Assembly: GCA_964023275.1 (NCBI GenBank)
Contig: OZ029916.1
Location: forward strand, 25,558,953-25,622,952
From: Norana najaformis
Lineage: Eukaryota > Annelida > Clitellata > Crassiclitellata > Hormogastridae
Direction of reading: 5' to 3'
Length of the DNA stretch: 64,000 nt
A program made the translations under genes and the position numbers. The notes below the pieces were generated by a model. That model searched no databases and was not told where the DNA came from. It was given only the letters and a program-made list of their open reading frames with translations. The stretch's first letter is position 1; each line of letters starts with the position of its first letter. This document shows, piece by piece, positions 23,896-37,489 of this stretch.

Positions 23896-24560
23896 GGAAT
23901 TTTTGTCTCGTCGGAGGAGGAGGAGGAGCGATGAGGGTCCTGGGAGTGACCGCGACCGTTAATCACCGGTGGCTACTGGACCTACCGTCAGGCAGGCAAC
24001 GAATACCTGTTTTAGGCAGACCCGGCCGCTCGAGAGATAACCGGATGCTGCGTCCTAATATCAATGAGGGACCGGTGGTCGGTGGTGTTATCATGCTGAC
24101 GCTACAGCCTGTCGTCGCTCTAAACCATCGATGCAACTTGGTCCAGGAACTCTAAACATGATGTAATCAGTCAGCTTTGGATAGGAATCCATTGGTTGGG
24201 CTCCACGTGCGTGCGTGTCTCTTCTGGTTATCTGTGCATTTTTCCTTACTGACGTACTTTCGGTTCTTAATGGCATTAACATCATACACGGTTGCGTAAG
24301 AAGCGCTTTTCTGAGATAATTAAAGGGCGCTTTATTAAGTGTCTAAATAACTAACTAACCAACTAACTTTCTCTTAAGCTTACCCTGACAGGCAGTCACG
24401 GGTATAAAATACTAACGACTTCACTTTCGTAGCATCGGCATATGAGGGCGGTGACCAGTCGGCCTACTCTTCCTCGCCTCCTAGTCTTCCCACCAACAGC
24501 CTACCATAAATGTTATCACTACGCGAAACAAATAGAACAGAAATCTCAGATTACCTTTTT
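23896..24560. other. Non-coding stretch
   Basis: A GGAGGAGGAGGAG run at 23916-23928; otherwise nothing recognised. Confidence 0.5.
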
Positions 24561-24628
24561 GTCCTAGCGAGGAGTGAACCCGAACTTCTGCGTTAACAGC
24601 CCACCACGTTAACCACTAGATCATCATT
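24561..24628 (-). mobile_element. tRNA-derived SINE head
   Basis: On the - strand: GATCTAGTGGTTAACGTGG (A-box-like), then GTTCGGGTTCACTCC (B-box-like) about 40 bases on. The spacing is that of a tRNA. Stems are imperfect, so a SINE rather than a tRNA gene. Confidence 0.65.
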
Positions 24629-26424
24629 TTAATTAACCATCTGCAAAATGAAACTGTGAAATATTTTTCGTAGAACGCCCAAGAATGCAACGTGGACTAA
24701 TAATAGACCCATCTCCAATCCGATTGATGTCTCTAAACTGCTTAAACTCCCATTTCTAGTACATCTTCAGGGGCATGTGACATCACCGATTTTTAGTCCT
24801 CCAGTAGGCTTATCTTAAAAATCATTCAACCGAGACTGCTCTCAATGGCACACTTAACAACAAATTTCATTCAGTGGAGTCTGGCAAAGTATCTCTTCTT
24901 GTATCCCTCCATTTGAGTGATGCACTTGATACTGTTGATCAAGGTATTATGTTGTCTCGACGCTATGCATCATTTTGCGTTTCAGGTTCTGCTCTTCTCT
25001 TGATAAATGGCAGTGTTCATTTTTTCGCCTCAGAAGAAAATTGAATATTTTTAACGCGCTCACCCTAGGGAAAGTGCAATGGCGTCAAAGGGGAAATAGC
25101 TTTTAAAACTCGATCCAAGTGATTGAGCTGTATTCTGGCCAGATAAGCAAACGCAGTGCGCATATTCTGGGTGTCGGTGGGGGCGCCACCAGTAATCCGA
25201 TCGCTCCCAAACCTTTCTGAGTTGAGAACTACGCGACTTTATCACCATAAATAAATTTTAAGACAATTGGTTTTATTGCTTTGTGAGTTAGACAGGATCA
25301 AAGACTCCGTTTGTTATGTTTAAGCCATATACACCTGTTAATACGTTGACTGCACTGGGCTGTGGATTCATGTGATTTACCAGATGCAAATGGAATCGAT
25401 CCGTGGAGGCTGCTGTGACAGGCTGTGACCTTACCAGTGGACCGTAAATACCTAAACACAAAAACGAACTAACGAAATGGAATACTTACGAAAATGAGTT
25501 GAATAAACATGAAGGAGAAAGAAGAACTTGGAGACGAAATGAGAGAAGAGGAGGAGAAGTAGAAGAAAGTTGAAGAGAAGGAAGAGGAAGAGAAGGAAAA
25601 AGAAGAACAGAATGAGAAATAAAATGAGGAGGAGGAGGAAGAGAGGAAAGAGGAGAAGAAAGAGAAAGAAAACTAGAAGAAGGATGAGAAAGAAGAGGGG
25701 AAGGAAGAGGAGGAGGAGGAAGAGGGAAGAAAAATGTTTGCAGTGACATAGTAGAAGCGCATTAACAGTCAGCATTTCTTTTCTGTCACCTTCGCATCAG
25801 CTGACCAGATGAGGATCAGATAAACTTTGTCTGGCGTCGAATACTATAAACTGTGAAATTTAAGCCAAGGAATTGTCCACATGGCTCAACACATAGATGA
25901 TACCTTTTACAAAACGCCTCATTCTTTATAGATGAATGCGTTCAACCGTCGGCTATAGCTCAGGTCGGACATTTGCCCGAAATCAACGATCTTCCCACTT
26001 CCTGGCCAAAGTCTTTTGTCAGCCAAAGTCCGTCTCGAAACCCAACAACGCGCGAAAGTTCTACAGTGCTGTAATGGAATAGCTAAGTCAAACGAATTGA
26101 AACGACCCAGGCGGACTGGGCTTAAAACAGAAGCTCAATTGGAAATATGCCTGCGAGAATATTTCATGCATGTGTTCGAGGGCTCGGTGGATGATATGCG
26201 GAAACAAAGCCCTCATAAATTGTTCAAGTAACTCTGGACATCGTCGGAGCCAACCATCGGAGCAATCTTTGTCGAACGCGTGCATAGGCCTACATGTATA
26301 CGGGAAATGGAGCGTTGTAAATTTCTACATTTATTAAGCGCCACTATCTAATGACTACGCATTAATCGATGGCCCCGAACATTTTCGAGCGAAGAACTTG
26401 CTCAAAGTCCCTATGTGGCAACCG
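24629..26424. other. Non-coding stretch with purine tract
   Basis: A 230-base GA-rich, almost pyrimidine-free tract at 25505-25735 gives artefact open frames. No recognised exon elsewhere; the open frame at 26016-26231 has no known resemblance. Confidence 0.55.
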
Positions 26425-26622
<198 letters not shown>

Positions 26623-26997
26623 AAACGTCTGCAGAGATTGCATCTAACTTTATATGAGCAGCAGCAGTATAATATATTGGGTTCGGTTTCAGTCTGAGTC
26701 AGGCGAATTCGCGCCCGTAAATCCTATTTACTCTTTATTACGCTCGGCCTATAAAGACGTTAACCGCAAAGTCGATCGCGGGTCTCGGATTGAGCCAGGA
26801 AATAAATAGTGTTCGCAAATGCATCAGAATTCTGTCTATGATGAACAGCACAACAGGTGGCTCATCAATCGCCCTGTCAGAGTTAGTTTCCGAGTCCCTG
26901 TACTGGTTCAACCTCGGAAGCCGGGTGCTCTCGGAATTTAGGGTTAGAAATTTGGAAGAAATTGAGAACTGGGCCTTACTTCTTTACAGATATTGCA

Positions 26998-27060
26998 TTC
27001 TGGTGTCGAACCCTAAAGCTACGCCTCTGAGACGATGATTCATTTAATCACTGAGACATT
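26998..27060 (-). mobile_element. tRNA-derived SINE head
   Basis: On the - strand: TGTCTCAGTGATTAAATGAA (A-box-like), then TTTAGGGTTCGACACC (good B box), with tRNA-like spacing. Confidence 0.65.
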
Positions 27061-27071
27061 TAGTAAATAAG

Positions 27072-27215
27072 CCTCACCTTACCTTACTTTACCATTATTT
27101 TCTTGCCTTACTTTACCTTACCTTACTTCATTTTACCATGCCTTACCTTACAATACGTTAGTTTACCATGTATTATCTTACATTTCCCTACCGTACCTTA
27201 CCTTACCCCAGTGCC
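27072..27215 (+). repeat. Degenerate CCTTA pentanucleotide array
   Basis: ACCTTACCTTACTTTACC units with changes, the same family as 14283-14500. Confidence 0.85.
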
Positions 27216-27619
27216 TCTTGACCATTTTACGTCTCATTAGTTTAGGCCGCTGTTTCACTTAGCCGCAGTGTGAATTGCATGCGATGGAGTCGAATCGGGA
27301 ATCGAAGTGAATGTCTTATCAGAGGAGGAATTAATTGCGTTGATGCTTCATGATTTATAATGTCGGTTCTTCTTATTTAAATCAGTCATCGGCGATGGAA
27401 CCCTAATGAAAAACTCGAACTAAATAGATTCTTTTCTACACAACGAACCCTTCAGAACAGCTATGCCATAAAACGTTCACATAGTCTCTATAGGTACAAA
27501 TAGTGGTAAAACCTATAGGTAAAACGCAAAGGCAAAAGAAAGGTTAAAAAGCTAAAAGGTAAAGGTGTTGACGATCTTTCGATATCGATTAGGCTTCCCG
27601 CCACGACACAGGCCAGTAC

Positions 27620-27870
27620 AGACTGGTTTAGACTGGTCGACAGCTATTGCGCAATCTCGGACTTGACGTTTTTTCCGATCGCCGCCAGCCGATCACACTA
27701 ACACCACCACGTGTTCGATGCGTGCAAGGCGCATCTACTAATTGTAAGCACTTGATCCGCGAGTGCACAAACAGACAAACAAATCAATGACCCTATGACT
27801 CATGGAAAATTCCTATGCAAACGCGCGCTTAAAATATGCTGAGTTTTCATCAGAATAATCACGCTCACAA
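27620..27870 (+). repeat. Promoter-like dispersed repeat, copy 4 of 4
   Basis: TCAATGACCCTATGACTCAT, GGAAAATTCCTATGCAAACG and CGCTTAAAATATGCTGA align with copy 2 almost base for base. The left flank CAGACTGGTTTAGACTGGTC is shared with copy 3. Confidence 0.75.
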
Positions 27871-28004
27871 CAGGTAAAAGCAAAAGTAAAGAGTAAAAGC
27901 AATAGGTGAAGGTATCCCATTTGTTTACAACCCATGAAGATAGTGGCATGCATTGCAGATTACTCCAGATATTATAGATGCTACAAGTATGTTTAGCATG
28001 CTGT

Positions 28005-28385
28005 TCATCCCTCTTTTTCGTCTTGCTCCTCTTATTCTCTTTCTCTTCGTCCTCTTGTGGTCATCCTCCTATTTCTTCCTCATTTTCTTCTCTTCCTTTT
28101 CTTCCTCTTCTATCCTTCTCGTCATCCTCTACCTTCTCTTCTCATACTTCATCTTTCACCTCTACTATACCTTGCTCTTTCACCTCTTCATCCTCTTAAT
28201 CCTGTTTTTCTTCCTCTTTCTATTCCTCTTTCTGCTCATCTTCCTTCTACTTTTCTTTCTCCCCTTCCTCTTCTTCCTATTCTTCATTCTCCTGCTCTTC
28301 CTCTTCCTATTTCTTTTTCTTCTCTTCCTCCTCTTCCCTGTCGTCCTCTTTCTCCTCCTCCTCCTCCTCCTCCTCCTCCTTTTTT
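28005..28385. repeat. 380-base polypyrimidine tract
   Basis: Nearly all C and T on the + strand, mostly TTC, CTC and CTT units, ending in (CTC)n. All three + frames stay open over it for compositional reasons. A second CT-rich tract lies at 28830-29050. Confidence 0.95.
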
Positions 28386-29639
28386 ATCGTCATGTTCCTC
28401 GTCTTCATCTAATGTTGGCGCGTTCCAACTGACTTTGGCAACTTATCGAAACACAACTGATGCCTGTTGTCCTGTGGTCGGACTTCCGTTGTCCAACCGA
28501 CAACGCCTCGAATAAGATCTTAATAACAATCAGTCACAGTACATCATGCCATACATTTTCGTACCATGCCATGCGTCATTTGTTTCCTGTTGTACCTCAC
28601 CATTATTTATCTCAATTATTTAACTTCGATTACATTGCTACATTTCTCCTAAGTAGTAATTCCCCAGATCCTCATCAGCTTCATGCCAGAAGAACATTAA
28701 CAGCTGGTTGCCCCATTCATATCGGTTCCTCACACATGATCCTAAAAGTTCATCGTGACAGGGTCAACTCTTTCCTTCTTGCTTCGTCTGCTTCCCTATG
28801 AAGTCAAGTCAGTGAACTCCCTGTCGTTATTCTGTCCTCCTCCTTCTCCTATTCCTCCTCCTTTTCCTCCACTTCCTCTTGGTCCTCCTCATATGTCTCC
28901 TCCTCCTCTTGTTCCTCCTCCTATTGCACTTCATATTACTCCTCCTAGTGGTGATGCTGCCGAGAATGCTTCCTTTCCTCCTATCCCTTCTCCTCCTGTC
29001 CTCCTATTCCTCCTATTTCTCCTCCACCTATTCCTTCTATTCCTGCTCTGGCTGCTTCGACGCTAAGGCAGAAACGAAACTCGAAAACTCGGCGACTTTT
29101 CGTGTCACATCTGTCAGAAAGATTTATTAAATCTATATTCCATCACGGCTAGTCTTCATCTTGCAGGAACCGATATATATATATATGCATACATAAATAA
29201 ACATATATATATATTCGATTACTACACCACATGCTAATAGCCAATTATATCTATATATATATTTAAATTGCACGCAGATGGAAAATGTATATTGTACCGA
29301 ACGAAAGGCACAGTGAATGGTCGGTGGAAATTAATCGTCGTCTGCTGCAGGTTTACTTACTTCTTGAGTTATTCGTGATATTCTTCCCTTTCTCCGTCGA
29401 CACATAAGGATCCGTCCGTGGGATGGAACCCTCTTCTCATCTCTCTTAATTTCCACTTCAATTCAAACACAGATTAATCGGAGCTAATCAGTAGATCAAC
29501 GCGTTTAAAAATATCTAGCGCCTTGTTAGATATCTAGAAGAAGTGCTAGAAATATTGAACATAATATGACGTTTGTATACAACATATATTTATAGTGCGC
29601 CTTTAACTGATCAGCATCTGAAGCGTGAGGCATGCATGT

Positions 29640-29828
29640 ATTGTATGTGGGTATGTGTGGTTGTTTGCATGTATGTGTGAATGTATGTATGCATGTATGT
29701 TTGCATGTATGTATGTATGTATATATGTATGTATGTATGTAGGACCTATGTATGTGTATGTGTATGTATGCATATATGGTTGTTTGTTTGTATGTATGTA
29801 TATTTGTATGTATGCATGCACGTGTGTA
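29640..29828 (+). repeat. Degenerate TGTA tetranucleotide array
   Basis: TATGTATGTATG and TGCATGTATG units. Open frames on both strands are artefacts. Confidence 0.95.
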
Positions 29829-29939
29829 TAAACGTATAGCACCTTCTAAGCGAGTCAGAGAGACACTGAACACGATTGTCTAACAGAAGTAAAAAGGTGC
29901 GTCTTAAGATTAGCTGAAGATTACAGTGATGCAGCAGTT

Positions 29940-30010
29940 TAATAGAGAGGTTGCTTCGTCAGGAATTGAACCCGACATTGTTGCTTGCTTATACGATCAG
30001 CTTACGATTT
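29940..30010 (-). mobile_element. tRNA-derived SINE head
   Basis: On the - strand: GTAAGCTGATCGTATAAGC, then TGTCGGGTTCAATTCC, a good B box at 29961-29976 read in reverse. Confidence 0.6.
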
Positions 30011-30241
30011 TGATAAACATAGGTTTCATAGGAAGAGATTCTCTCGTTTCATCACATTCATTCCACCTCCACGCCCTTCCTCCTTTTCCTCTCATTCATC
30101 TCCTGTTTCTCCCTTTTCCTCATCAAAACCTGCTTCCGAACCTATTCTTTCTTCCAGCTTATTTTCGTCGGTGTACTTCTGAATCCTCTTCTTCCTCTTC
30201 TTTTTCCTCCTCCTTTCTGTAACAGCAAGCATTATACTCGG

Positions 30242-30511
30242 ATGCCTTCATCTGCAGAACAGCAGCTTCAGCAACAGCAACCAGAACCCAAATACAGACT
30301 GGAGCTCCAAAGAAGCTTCAATCAAACTAGCGATCAGCACACTGCGCAAGGACTCAATCTTCGGAACTTGTGCAGTCAGCCTCCAGAGTTCCTTCGCATC
30401 CCATTTTTATTCGGACAGATTCAAGACAAGTTGCCCTCAAAGGAAGTGGAAATCAAAGATTTGAGCCTCGTTTGCGCCGATGGGATTCAGGAAAATATTA
30501 GAGATAACTAA
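30242..30511 (+). CDS. Unrecognised open frame, 89 codons, Gln-rich start
   Basis: MPSSAEQQLQQQQPEPKYRL... continues as non-repetitive sequence of ordinary amino-acid make-up (LELQRSFNQTSDQH, PPEFLRIPFLFGQIQDKLPS) to a stop at 30511. It is one of the few frames in the flank not explained by repeats. There is no family match I recognise, no clear splice sites and no partner exon found. Could be chance. Confidence 0.2.
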   Translation: MPSSAEQQLQQQQPEPKYRLELQRSFNQTSDQHTAQGLNLRNLCSQPPEFLRIPFLFGQIQDKLPSKEVEIKDLSLVCADGIQENIRDN

Positions 30512-31390
30512 ATAGATAAAGAGGGAAAAGAGAGATAGAGGAGAGAGGAGGGAGAAGAAAGGAAAGGAGTGGGAGGAATAAATCGGCGGCAAAGAAATTC
30601 GTTCGTCTGTTCTTGTTCCGTTGGAAAGGTTAGCGGCATTTAGAGTGCGACGAGAGATGAAGACGCGTAATATTATGTACCCTGCAATAAATCGCATCTT
30701 GTAGAGAAAGTGCTCTGCACACAACGGAATTACGACGCGCTGTTCACTCTGCGTATTTAATTGCGTCTACGAAATCACAACGCAGGTCAAACAGACAGAC
30801 AATCAGATAGACAAACATACATACAGACAGATAGACAGACGGACAGAGACAGACGGACAGAGAGAGACACTGACAACAATGCAGTGATAGGGAAGAGAGA
30901 GACAGAGACAATGATAGACAGAGATAAAGAGGCGTTAACAAGTGGTGAGAATATGCAGAAATTTACGGCGCAATATCATTGGATGGGTCGTTGAACACAG
31001 ATTCAGTACGACGAGGAAGCGATCTTCTGATCGTAGCTGATGAGATGACAATAAGCACAATTCACCGATAAAACTCCTAACGTGATCCATCTATTGTTAT
31101 TTACGTCGTCCTTATCGTTTTCTCTTCACTGGATTCTATTACGATGTCTTATCGGCATTGTCAATATCGCGCTGTTCCGACAATCATCTTCGCGCTATTT
31201 TGATTAAACATCGATATAACATATTATGATGACGATGATGATGTCGGTGATGATGACTGTTGATATTCACCTAAGATTGAGAATGTTGAGAATGGGAAAT
31301 TCACCTACCCTACTTCACAATTTTCACAACTATTCTTCTATCAAGATCGCCTCATTTGTAGCAAACAACCGACATTCTTGCATAAAATTG

Positions 31391-31428
<38 letters not shown>

Positions 31429-32414
31429 ACATCATCATCAACATCCATCAGATCATCGGATCTGAGAAACTCAAGCGACGCATGATGCATCATTACCAAC
31501 CACAGATTCCACTTGCTGCTTTCCAGAATCAACATGATTAATGATGATGATGTTGATGAAAATGATTAAGAGAATGATTATGATCCTTATCAGCGTAATC
31601 GGCATAGTCGTTGTCTTTTCCATCACCACAATCATCACCATCAGTACCTTCACCATCACAAGAGCTGTTACGCCATTAGCAGCACCACCAACACCGCCAT
31701 GACCATCAACACAACCAACTACGACAATGACGACATCAGTGACGTCATCTTTAGCGCGTTTTTTAAGAGATAATAATTGCAGTCGCAGTCAGAAGTAACG
31801 CGTATTACTGTTGTTGAATCTGTGGTCTGTCTCCTGTTCTCGTCCATTTCCGTTCAGTGTTTCATTTCGGCCGCCATTTGTCCGAATTCTCAACGTATAG
31901 ATTAATGGGTCATATTCCCCCATGGGGCAGTACATCAGGGCCCATACCCCTGCGGGCGATTCAGCACGAAAGGCAAAACGAGATGAGTTGTAGAGTTGGG
32001 GTGACGAAGATCTCGGATGGAAATGCTAATACGGCGAATGCAAAGAATTTCTATTGATGAATGCAATGCGTCGCTGTTCAAAGGCACAGATTCCGCTTTC
32101 ATCAATTATAGAAAATGCGCTTCAGAATTGGGCGACAACCAACTGGTCCTGAAAGGCAAATCAGTCAGAACTTTGCAATCACCGGACACAACGACGATGA
32201 CTGACGCTTCGGAGACGGCACGAAACTTTTCTTCCCAGTATTGCTGTATTTTTGTTATTGCTGCTGCTAGTGTTGTTGTTTTCGTTGTCGTTGTTGTTGT
32301 TATTGCTGGATTAATTGTTGTTGTCGAATAGCGAAGTTGTCCGTTTGATGCGGTTTAGATGAAATATTTTGTGAACCAACTCGAAAGGGTCTCATAATTG
32401 ATTATTGCACTAGC

Positions 32415-32480
32415 AATACCTGACCTGAACTGACCTGACTTGACCTAACCTGATCTGGCCTGACCTGGCCTGGCCTGGCC
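32415..32480 (+). repeat. Degenerate CCTGA pentanucleotide array
   Basis: GACCTGAACTGACCTGACTTGACC, then TGGCCTGGCC units. Confidence 0.8.
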
Positions 32481-32554
32481 TAACCTTAACTGACATTGTC
32501 TTTTTATTTCTTATCAAACCTAATTGTAACTAACCGCAACCACACTTTTGTCTT

Positions 32555-32642
32555 ATTCTAATCTAAAGACTTCTATCATAATGCCCAAGGCAGATGGTCG
32601 CTTCAAGTCGAAATCGCCGGGTCGAATTCCGATAGGTCAGAC
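32555..32642 (-). mobile_element. Retroposon 3' end, copy 4, shortened
   Basis: The reverse complement contains CTATCGGAATTCGACCCGGC and GACTTGAAGCGACC from the family body, with about 40 bases missing internally. No clean GATTA tail. Confidence 0.6.
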
Positions 32643-33905
32643 TTTTGCCTGACAGTAGTAGGTGTTCCAGAAAAGCAGACAGGTTTTTGTTTTAGACAAA
32701 GTCAACAACATAATTGTGTGCATGGAGCCTATGTTGCTGAAAAAGGCATCCTTTGTCAGCTTATGCAGCTTATGTAGGCCAGGTCTGCACTATATTTAGA
32801 TATCACGACACATTTAATGGGTCTCTGAAGACCTTTAAAAACATGCACAACTATGTCTGTCTCTGTCATCGAACAATCTGGTTGCATTAAGTAGGCCTAT
32901 TTATTGCTTCGTTGCTTGAAAATCATCTTGTCCAACAGAATGGGGCTATACTTAGGATAAAAAATCTCACAATCTCCTTTGAATCTCCCACCGCCTCGAA
33001 TAAGCTACCCCGCTAAACATGTAGGCATTCCAAGCGGTTTCATCCGGGTCTTTTAAAATCGTTCATTGTTGGCTCATGTCTCTTTCAATGAATGAATTGA
33101 ACGGTTTGCTTACTAAGGGCAATGCTGTTACCCTATTTCCAACACACTGATCTCACGTTGGTTGCTGGAGTTCAGATGGCATTGATGGCAGGTAAATCGC
33201 AATGGATCGAGTAAGAAGGAACATCACGTAAGCTAAGACGCCATAAAGACAACAAATAATAGTGACTAGAAGTAATGATTTAAATTCCATTCCTAATTCT
33301 AGACTTAGTACGAATCCTGATCGAACCTGGTGAGATTGTCCATGCTTATCTCTATTCAAACTGATTATATTGACTATACAAGTAAGTAACTAAGTGAATA
33401 AGTGAGCAAGTAAGTAAGTAAGTGAGTGAGTGAGTGAGTGAGTGAGTCAGTCAGTCAATCTTTATTAGCGCAAGACAAAAGGCCATACTTTACAGGCAAC
33501 AACGTATGCAAAAGACTGCAAAACAAAAGACACTAACACTTAAATGACACAATCGAACAATGCCATACAATGAACGTAGCGAAGCTGCGGCAGCAGTTCT
33601 ATTCACTGGACCGTGACTGGGTCAGAGAACATGATGAATGTTGGTGTTTAGAGACTCATCAAAGAATGATTATAATGTCGCCCGTTTGTCATCTACTGTG
33701 ACATCAAGTCAAACTAACCGAATAGTTTAAATACGTTTAATTCCTGTCACTGAGCTGCTGAGGAAATTCCTTGAACTGACGCCACATAAGTGTCCTCTTA
33801 AACTGCATTACACAAGAAAGTATAATGACTATCGCATGTAAGTGATGGCGCAGAACAGAGGAGAATGTCGATGTTGTATTCCTGGACCTACCTGAGGTTA
33901 GAATG

Positions 33906-33927
33906 CTCAATAATAATAATAATAATG

Positions 33928-33991
<64 letters not shown>

Positions 33992-34200
33992 CAACAACAA
34001 TAATAATAATAACAACAACAATAATAATAATAACAACAACAACAATAATAATAATAATAACAACAATAATAACAACAATATTAATAATAATAATTATTAT
34101 TATTCTTATTATTATTATAATTAATAATAATAATTAATAATTATAATTATAATAAATGATAATAGTAATTACTACTATTATTATTGTTGTTATTATTATT
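33906..34200. repeat. (AAT)n/(AAC)n compound microsatellite
   Basis: AAT units with interspersed AAC blocks, ending in ATTATTATT. It produces long Asn, Ile or Leu homopolymer frames that are not genes. Confidence 0.98.
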
Positions 34201-34203
34201 ACT

Positions 34204-35148
<945 letters not shown>

Positions 35149-35683
35149 ATCATTGCGTATATAATTTTCAAATATGTCTTTCAAGAGCGTCTTTACGTAA
35201 GTCTCTGCGGCAAAGCCAATGTAAGACGAATTAAAAGCCTTTTAATAGATTTCTTTATGAAATATTACTGTTGCCTTGTCGACTATAAGTCAACAATGAT
35301 AATAGTGGTGAGGGTAACAATGATGACGTCGACGACGATGATAACGATGATGATTTTAAAGTTCTGTGGTCTGCTGCTGCCAACGATGATGATCATGATG
35401 GTGGTGTTTTGTTGGTAGTGGTGGTCGTAGAGGTGTTGGTGATTGCGGTGGTGATGACGACGACGATGATGATGATGACGCTGACAGTGACTATGAAGGC
35501 GACAAAGACGACGATGACGATAATTAGTGCGAAGTGAAACAGAACACGTGATAATTTGCGAAGGACGTTCGAGAGTTAATGATAACTGAAAGTTCAACTA
35601 TGACCTCTTTACTGTTTCCAAGGAAACAAAGTCGAGTCTCCGGACGATGGAGTTAAACCGTCGTCAACCAAACCGGCCGTAAG

Positions 35684-35738
35684 TAGTAGTAGTAGTAGTA
35701 GTAGTAGTAGGAGGAGGAGGAGGAGGAGGAGGAGGAGG

Positions 35739-35772
<34 letters not shown>

Positions 35773-35790
35773 ATAATAGTAGTAGTCAAA
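35684..35790 (+). repeat. Compound triplet array AGT-AGG-AGC-AGT
   Basis: Blocks of AGT, AGG, AGC and AGT units in turn. It is flanked on both sides by AAACCGTCGTCAA (35656-35668 and 35788-35800). Confidence 0.95.
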
Positions 35791-35913
35791 CCGTCGTCAA
35801 AGAGATCGGCCAGCCATCGTTATAACGACGCAGGCTGGGGGAGGAAAAAACAATAGCGACAAGTCATAGCATAAAATAGAGCCACGCTGTTGAAAATTCG
35901 GTTGAAAAACTTT

Positions 35914-35982
35914 GCCACTGCCGTTTTCGGGTGGTGCCAGTCCCACGCCTGGATAAAGGAGGAGGGCGAGAGGAGGGCGACG
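35914..35982 (-). repeat. Dispersed repeat, inverted copy of 2497-2556
   Basis: The + strand reads GCCACTGCCGTT, TGGTGCCAGTCCCA and CTGGATAAAGGAGGAGG, the complement of the copy near the left edge. Confidence 0.65.
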
Positions 35983-37092
35983 CTAATCACATTTGCTATG
36001 ATACAGCGTCGTTAATCAGAAACTACACAAAAAGTTCGGGTCACTAGCGACAACTGATCATTCCTAAATGGCAAAGGATGGCTGTTACAGGGCAGACAGC
36101 AGTCTGAATTAGATCAACGACCAATCACATTTTTACCAAGGCACTCGGAGCTCTGCTTGCCAGAGCCATTGCCGCTCTCGCAAACGAAAGCCTATTTATA
36201 GCCTTTTCTTGGCATGATTTTGTATCTGCATATTTACGAACCTGCAACCTCAACTTTCGCCACAGTAACGCTGGAATTACAAGCAGATTATAAAGAATAC
36301 AACGCCTGACGCAAGGCAAATAGCTAGGTCCAAACACCCTGAGCCGAACGGGTTTGTTCGGGTTCAGTTCTGCGCGCTGGCAAGGGCAAAACTCGCAAAG
36401 GGTTTACTTGGCAAGTGAGATGGTTGCTTATTGTTTACTGGAACAGAATGGAGTGATTATTCTCTCGGTTTACGCAGCGAAAACGCAAATCCCGATGGAA
36501 CAACCCGTCTTTTGCTCTTCGCCCTTACTAAAGAGGCCGCCAGTAATAAACGGTTAGGGTTGTGATTCGATGGGGAGAGTTTTGTAACGCCAAGATTGAG
36601 CGAAGGAGATGTCAGAGTTCATTTCATTCTTCATGCTGTGCATAAAATCAACCTACACATTGGCCTGGATTAAGTTATACGGCTTGAGAATTTGGGATGT
36701 CGATGGAAAGTTGCCCAGTAGGTCGAAAGCATTCGCAAGCACGATAAAAGATGTTTCACAAGGCATCCATCGGCAAACTATTCACATGCGATTGTAAATG
36801 AAACAGAAACTTCTTTTAGCAAGTTTAAAATGCGAACAGTTACTAGACACGCGAAGCTTTTGTCTGTAGGTTTATCTGTGTGCAAATCCGATGTTCCGTT
36901 TGATGCATCGCTGACCGTTGATGATGTTGACCGAGCAGTCGAACAACGATACGGTCATTCCGAAAGGGTAAACCAGTCGGCACACACGCACACACACTTT
37001 GGGACAATGTTGGATGACGCTAGCCCAACACTGTGCCAGCGTGTGTCTGCTGCTGGGAAGGTAATCCCTCATTCATATACGCGCCTGTTTTA
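35983..37092. other. Non-coding stretch
   Basis: Several short open frames on both strands at 36125-37093 with mixed composition, none recognised. Confidence 0.5.
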
Positions 37093-37260
37093 ACAATATA
37101 CCTCAGTGGTATGGTCCAGGGGTTGAAGAATGTTCGGGTGAAACAAAAACAATATACCTCAGTGGTATGGTCCAGGGGTTGAAGAATGTTCGGGTGAAAC
37201 AAAAACAATATACCTCAGTGGTATGGTCCAGGGGCTGAAGAATGTTCGGGTGAAACAAAA
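37093..37260 (+). repeat. Tandem triplication, 56-bp unit
   Basis: Three copies at exact 56-base period (CAATATACC recurs at 37094, 37150 and 37206). By eye copy 3 differs by one base (GGGGTTGAAG to GGGGCTGAAG), so it is young. The sequence before 37093 differs. Confidence 0.97.
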
Positions 37261-37489
37261 ACGCGCGGAGGGTAATCAAACAGCAGGACAGCTTTGAAGG
37301 GGGTTAAGTAGCCCGACCAAAAATTATTAGTAGCGAATACGAATCGACCTCCTGAAGCAGCGGTGGAGTACAAACGCATTAGCAACCTGACATAGCGCCT
37401 CCAAACACATCGAGGAGCTAAATGTAAATGTACTTGGTTTTATGGTAACCGTGTGGCCTCGACCCTGCTCATTTTCAATGAATTTATCG

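Larger units (their letters stand above)
31013..33900. other. Non-coding stretch with simple repeats
   Basis: A CATCAT run at 31390-31445, diverged GAT/CAT triplets to about 31740, GTT-rich DNA at 32265-32330 (a TM-like frame here is compositional), a CCTGA array, a retroposon end, and TGAG units at 33410-33450. Confidence 0.6.

Noticed and set aside
32017-32331. Frame ending in a Val/Ile-rich membrane-like helix
   Set aside because: The helix is a translated GTT/GTC repeat; no signal peptide or domain before it.
33737-34137. Long poly-Leu, poly-Ile and poly-Asn frames
   Set aside because: Translation of the (AAT)n/(AAC)n microsatellite in several frames.
37093-37260. Repeats at regular spacing, CRISPR-like at a glance
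   Set aside because: Direct 56-base tandem copies with no unique spacers, in animal DNA.
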